Positions 7,118 to 10,456 of a stretch of DNA of 10,456 bases are shown in pieces. Below the pieces are notes generated by a model. It was given only the letters and a program-made list of their open reading frames with translations, was not told where the DNA came from and made no database searches. The position numbers and the translations under genes are program-made. The stretch is from Gammaproteobacteria bacterium (GTDB taxonomy: Bacteria; Pseudomonadota; Gammaproteobacteria; Ga0077536): contig DPMX01000215.1 in assembly GCA_003540955.1 (NCBI GenBank), positions 1 through 10,456 of the forward strand, given 5' to 3'. Position 1 is the first letter of the stretch. Each line of letters starts with the position of its first letter.

Positions 7118-8560
7118 GTGCGCCGAACCAAGATAGTCGCGACTCTGGGCCCATCGACCGACAAGCCGAAAGTGCTTACCAACCTAATTGCTGCGGGCCT
7201 CGACGCCGCGCGTCTCAATTACTCACACGGCACGCGTGAAGACCACGCGAAACGCGCGCGGTCCTTGCGTCGTGCCGCTAAAGGTCAAGGACGAGAGATA
7301 ACCTTGATCGCTGACCTCCAGGGTCCAAAAATACGCTTAGAGGGGTTCCGCGATGGACCGATCCATTTAGAGGAAGGTGATGAATTCGTTATAGATGCGG
7401 ATCTGAAAGCAAATGCCGGCGACGAACATCATGTCGGCGTCACATATAAGGCATTGCCACACGATGTGCGAGACGGTGATACTTTATTGGTAGACGATGG
7501 GCGCATCATCCTGAAAGTAGAGCACGTTGACGCCAACGCAATCGAAACCGTCGTGTTGCTCGGAGGCGAATTATCCGAAAATAAGGGCGTCAATAAGGAA
7601 GGCGGCGGATTATCAGCCAAGGCGTTAACGCATAAAGATCGACAGGATTTAAAACACGCGGTAGAGATTGGTGCAGACTACATCGCAGTATCTTTTCCAC
7701 GCACAGCGCAGGACATTCATCACGCTAGACGCCTACTAAAAAAAGCTGGTAGCGACGCCAATATTATCGCGAAGATTGAACGCACGGAGGCCCTCGAAAA
7801 CGCAGAGGCCATCATCGGTGCGGCTGACGGTATCATGATTGCGCGTGGCGATCTTGGCGTCGAGATCGGCGACTCCCGATTACCGCCGGTTCAAAAACAA
7901 CTCATTGATCTTGCGCGCCGTAGCCACCGGATCGTAATTACAGCAACTCAAATGATGGAATCAATGATCGAACATCCAATGCCGACCCGCGCGGAAGTGT
8001 TTGATGTAGCCAATGCAGTACTCGATGGGACCGACGCAGTCATGCTGTCGGCAGAGACGAGTATAGGAAAATATCCTGAGAAAACTGTAGAGGCGATGGC
8101 CCGTATATGCCGAGAATCCGAAAAAGAATGGCCTGACAATCAGGCCGACCTGCTACTCGATGCGAACTTTGAACGGGTCGATCAAGCGATCGCTATGTCG
8201 ACGATATATTGCGCTAATCGAATTAAAGTGAAAGCAATTGCTGCACTCACAGAAACAGGCGCAACAGCGAAATGGATGTCGCGGATCCGCACCGATATCC
8301 CAATATTTGCGATATCAGGGCTTACCAAGACTTTACGCAAGGTGAATCTGTATCGAGGCGTTCGACCGATTCGATTCGACGTCAACGATGTTGACTATAC
8401 CGAGGTGACTGCAGGCGTCTTGAAAGAGTTGCTTAAACGTAGAGTTGCTAATGATGGGGATAAGGTGATCATCACAAAAGGTGACTTATTAGGCCATATA
8501 GGTGGTACTAATGGGATGAAGATCGTGACAGTGGGCGATTTCGTTGAACATGTCGCTTGA
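7118..8560 (+). CDS. pyk: Pyruvate kinase, PykA-like
   Basis: A 480-residue enzyme converting phosphoenolpyruvate and ADP to pyruvate and ATP, the last glycolytic step. It opens with RRTKIVATLGPSTD at residues 2-15, as in E. coli PykA (also 480 residues). Then come RLNYSHG at 32-38 (substrate and cation residues Arg32, Asn34, Ser36; most homologues have Phe where this has Tyr35), ADLQGPKIR at 65-73 and the B-domain LLVDDGRI at 123-130. NKGVNKEGGGLSAKALT follows at 155-171. The active-site AKIER at 218-222 contains the catalytic Lys219, and MIARGDLGVEI at 240-250 carries metal-binding residues. ITATQMMESM is at 274-283, DVANAVLDGTDAVMLSAET at 296-314, and the C-terminal regulatory domain lies from about 350. 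Translation starts at GTG behind a strong Shine-Dalgarno. The PykA-like sequence suggests the enteric type II isozyme rather than the fructose-bisphosphate-activated PykF type, but this is inference. Confidence 0.96.
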   Translation: MRRTKIVATLGPSTDKPKVLTNLIAAGLDAARLNYSHGTREDHAKRARSLRRAAKGQGREITLIADLQGPKIRLEGFRDGPIHLEEGDEFVIDADLKANAGDEHHVGVTYKALPHDVRDGDTLLVDDGRIILKVEHVDANAIETVVLLGGELSENKGVNKEGGGLSAKALTHKDRQDLKHAVEIGADYIAVSFPRTAQDIHHARRLLKKAGSDANIIAKIERTEALENAEAIIGAADGIMIARGDLGVEIGDSRLPPVQKQLIDLARRSHRIVITATQMMESMIEHPMPTRAEVFDVANAVLDGTDAVMLSAETSIGKYPEKTVEAMARICRESEKEWPDNQADLLLDANFERVDQAIAMSTIYCANRIKVKAIAALTETGATAKWMSRIRTDIPIFAISGLTKTLRKVNLYRGVRPIRFDVNDVDYTEVTAGVLKELLKRRVANDGDKVIITKGDLLGHIGGTNGMKIVTVGDFVEHVA

Positions 8561-8571
8561 GAAGCAAGACA

Positions 8572-8576
8572 AAGGA
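8572..8576 (+). promoter_or_regulatory. Shine-Dalgarno sequence of the LLM gene
   Basis: AAGGA ends seven bases before ATG at 8584. This favours that ATG over the in-frame TTG at 8557, which overlaps the pyk stop codon and has no ribosome-binding sequence. Confidence 0.65.
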
Positions 8577-8583
8577 AGAAATT

Positions 8584-9669
8584 ATGCCTAATGCGAGAAT
8601 CGATGACCGAAACTTAATGCGATTGGGTTTATTCATGCCAAACTGCAGCTATGCCTATTCTATAAGTACTTATAAACCGGACCCAGAAGACTGGACTTTC
8701 GAATCGAACCTGAGAATTGCCCAAGCAGCAGAGGATGCGGGCTTTGACTTTCTATTTCCTGTCGCAAAATGGCAGGGATATGGTGGAAAGACGAATTATC
8801 TCGGCACATCACTAGAAACCTTTACTTGGGCTTCCGCCCTCCTCGCCAGAACGACAACGATCAATGTATTTTCCACCGTACACGTGCCAGTATTTCACCC
8901 AGTCGCGACGGCAAAGATGGGGGCAACACTCGACCATATTGGTCAAGGTCGTTGGGGATTAAATATCGTCAGCGGCTGGAGTGAACACGAATTTGGCATG
9001 ATGGGTATCAAAGTTATACCGCACGAAGAGCGCTATCGGCGGACCGCAGCCTACATCGATATTCTAAAAGGATTGTGGACACAAAACGGCGGTTCATTTA
9101 ACTACGAATGTCCCTGGTATAAAATTACCGGTGGAGACGTAAGCCCCCCAACTATTCAAAAGCCCCACCCCGTAATCGCCAATGCCGGTGTATCCGAAGA
9201 CGCCAAGGCGTTAGTTTCAAGGCAGTGCGACTGGGCATTTATCAGCCCACCGTCGATCGCCGAAGCACCGGCAGTCGTCGCAGATATCAAGGAGCGTGCA
9301 CAAAAACTCGGCCGCGACGTGAAATGCGCCTGCTATCCATTTGTGCTGTGGAGGGATACAGAAAGTGAAGCGCAAGAAGAACAACAACGGATACTGGAAA
9401 ACATAGATCGAGCGGCAGTCGATAATTGGGCGCACGGCCTTAAAATTCAAAGCGGATCGTTCGACGAATTCACCGCCGAGATGTATGCGTTCGGAGGGGG
9501 TGCGCTTCCTCTCGTAGGGTGCAAAAATCAAGTCGCCGAATCATTAAAGGAACTTTATGACGGCGGCATGGACGGATTCTTAATGGTAATGCTTGACTAC
9601 TATAAAGACACGATCCGATTTAAGAATGAGATTCTACCGCTCCTGCGGAAAATGGGAGTGAGGAAGTAG
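8584..9669 (+). CDS. LLM-class flavin-dependent monooxygenase
   Basis: A 361-residue bacterial luciferase-like (LLM) TIM-barrel protein. It resembles both the pyrimidine monooxygenase RutA and the dimethylsulfone monooxygenase SfnG. Evidence includes AAEDAGFDF at residues 48-56, KWQGYGGKTNY at 62-72 (RutA has a near-identical GFGGKTEF stretch), SLETFTWASALLARTTTINV at 76-95, KMGATLDHIGQGRWGLNIVSGW at 111-132 (the family's flavin-side core) and HEERYRRTAAYIDILKGLW at 147-165. The C-terminal helix has DGGMDGFLMVMLDY at 326-339. Such enzymes use FMNH2 supplied by a separate reductase and insert oxygen into small organic substrates, often sulfones, sulfonates or N-heterocycles. No flavin reductase or Rut/Sfn partner gene is visible, so the substrate is unknown. 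The gene starts 23 bases after pyk and probably shares its transcript. Confidence 0.88.
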   Translation: MPNARIDDRNLMRLGLFMPNCSYAYSISTYKPDPEDWTFESNLRIAQAAEDAGFDFLFPVAKWQGYGGKTNYLGTSLETFTWASALLARTTTINVFSTVHVPVFHPVATAKMGATLDHIGQGRWGLNIVSGWSEHEFGMMGIKVIPHEERYRRTAAYIDILKGLWTQNGGSFNYECPWYKITGGDVSPPTIQKPHPVIANAGVSEDAKALVSRQCDWAFISPPSIAEAPAVVADIKERAQKLGRDVKCACYPFVLWRDTESEAQEEQQRILENIDRAAVDNWAHGLKIQSGSFDEFTAEMYAFGGGALPLVGCKNQVAESLKELYDGGMDGFLMVMLDYYKDTIRFKNEILPLLRKMGVRK

Positions 9670-9988
9670 AGTAAAACCGTCATTGCGATAGTTAATGGCT
9701 GCACTTCGTGATTGCTATTTTTCTATACTAGCGACTCCTTGATGAACCCAACGGCTAACAACAATTTGCAACGATACGTGCCGTGCCGGAAGTCTTTATT
9801 AGAAAATATCACGTGATTGGGACGCACTCGCTAACACATTACGTTGGAGCATATTTTAAACCCCGGAGTGCCCCCACTAGTGCACAGAAAGACCGGTAAT
9901 AATGTTGCGCTCATACATTTCTTCCTGCGAGAGCAGAGCCTAAGGATTTTTGTGGCTACAGTAGTACCGCTATTCAAACACCGGCCAC
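9670..9988. other. Convergent gap between LLM gene and purC
   Basis: These 319 bases hold a probable terminator for the plus-strand genes near the left end. There is also a perfect 10-bp palindrome ATCACGTGAT at 9808-9817. An open plus-strand frame from 9844 into purC begins with TTG, lacks a Shine-Dalgarno, and has no recognisable motif. I found no clear intrinsic terminator for purC on the minus strand. Confidence 0.5.
9694..9722 (+). terminator. Possible intrinsic terminator after LLM gene
   Basis: AATGGC (9694-9699) pairs with GCTATT (9714-9719, one G-T pair). Inside, CAC (9702-9704) pairs with GTG (9708-9710) around a TTC loop. The stem runs straight into a T run ending at 9722. It lies 24 bases after the stop codon, the right place to end the tkt-to-LLM transcript. 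The internal loop and low GC make it a weak terminator on paper. Confidence 0.4.
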
Positions 9989-10456
9989 CTAGTCCGATCC
10001 GCTTATCCGATCAAAAGCTTCACGGTATTTTGCTGCGGTTTTTTTTATAATCTCTGCTGGCAATTTTGGCCCGGGAGCGCGCTTGTCCCAGTCAAGGGTT
10101 TCAAGGTAGTCACGCAAAAACTGCTTGTCGAAGCTAGGCGGGCTAACCCCGATTTGGTATTCCATTTCCGGCCAAAAACGTGACGAGTCTGGGGTCAAAG
10201 CCTCATCAATCAAAAGCATTTCACCATCCGAATCCAGACCAAATTCAAATTTCGTGTCAGCGATGATAATGCCCTTTTTAAGCGCATACTTTGCCGCCCG
10301 CGTATAAAGCTCCAGACTTGTTTCGCGAACCTTGCGGGCGGTCTCCTCGCCAATCAAATCTACGGTATAAGCGAAATCAACATTCTGATCGTGGTCGCCT
10401 ACGGCAGCCTTCGTTGACGGTGTATAAATCGGTTGCGGAAGCTGCTCCGCCTGCCG
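9989..10456 (-). CDS. purC: SAICAR synthase, C-terminal part (runs off right edge)
   Basis: The last 155 residues of phosphoribosylaminoimidazole-succinocarboxamide synthase, which joins CAIR and aspartate using ATP in purine synthesis. The frame is open from the right edge, so the true start and the N-terminal ATP-binding lobe lie outside the window. Visible motifs, in order, are [20 protein letters not shown] close to the edge, [24 protein letters not shown] and [11 protein letters not shown], then the ending [13 protein letters not shown]. PxYTPSTKAxxGDHD and the long C-terminal tail are typical of the longer, yeast Ade1-like form (about 300 residues), not the roughly 237-residue E. coli form. 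A TTG at 10357 could be mistaken for a start, but the homology continues well upstream of it. It converges on the LLM gene. Confidence 0.95.
   Translation of the reverse strand, partial: RQAEQLPQPIYTPSTKAAVGDHDQNVDFAYTVDLIGEETARKVRETSLELYTRAAKYALKKGIIIADTKFEFGLDSDGEMLLIDEALTPDSSRFWPEMEYQIGVSPPSFDKQFLRDYLETLDWDKRAPGPKLPAEIIKKTAAKYREAFDRISGSD

Noticed and set aside
8557..8583. TTG at 8557 as the LLM start
   Set aside because: It overlaps the pyk stop, has no Shine-Dalgarno and adds a non-homologous peptide. ATG 8584 has AAGGA at good spacing.
9844..10050. Plus-strand open frame of 68 codons running into purC
   Set aside because: It starts with TTG, has no Shine-Dalgarno, and its second part is antisense to well-conserved purC.
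10037..10050. T run as a terminator
   Set aside because: It lies inside purC, where its complement encodes the Lys-Lys pair and flanking residues of IIKKTAAK.

Overview
The window looks like chromosomal DNA from a gammaproteobacterium. Its transketolase, GAPDH, phosphoglycerate kinase and PykA-type pyruvate kinase read closely like the Pseudomonas and enteric versions, and its OsmC protein resembles E. coli YhfA. G+C is moderate, by eye in the high forties. Roughly four fifths of the bases are coding, so the gaps are fairly generous. I see no transposase, integrase, tRNA, rRNA, CRISPR array or phage gene.

Layout, left to right. Positions 1-450 hold no gene I can identify but contain several perfect inverted repeats. 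An OsmC/YhfA-like gene (451-873, +) faces metF (1024-1914, -). Each has a plausible intrinsic terminator in the short convergent gap. A 674-base gap separates metF from the divergent transketolase gene. It has an AT-rich core, likely promoters in both directions, and a possible long, foldable tkt leader. From 2589 to 9669 five genes run in one direction: tkt, gap, pgk, pyk and a luciferase-like (LLM) flavin-dependent monooxygenase. A possible terminator follows the last one. After a 319-base gap, the 3' part of purC lies on the minus strand and runs off the right edge.

How the genes work together. tkt handles the non-oxidative pentose phosphate interconversions, whose product glyceraldehyde 3-phosphate feeds GAPDH. 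Gap, Pgk and Pyk then carry out three steps of lower glycolysis; phosphoglycerate mutase and enolase must lie elsewhere. The monooxygenase gene starts 23 bases after the pyk stop and is probably co-transcribed, although it has no obvious glycolytic role. The flanking metF (one-carbon and methionine supply) and purC (purine synthesis) are ordinary housekeeping genes.

The region is mostly conventional metabolism. The parts most worth a second look are the monooxygenase at the end of a glycolytic operon, the long and possibly structured tkt leader, the competing hairpins between pgk and pyk, and the pgk start, which lacks a Shine-Dalgarno sequence. None of these is strong evidence for a new system.
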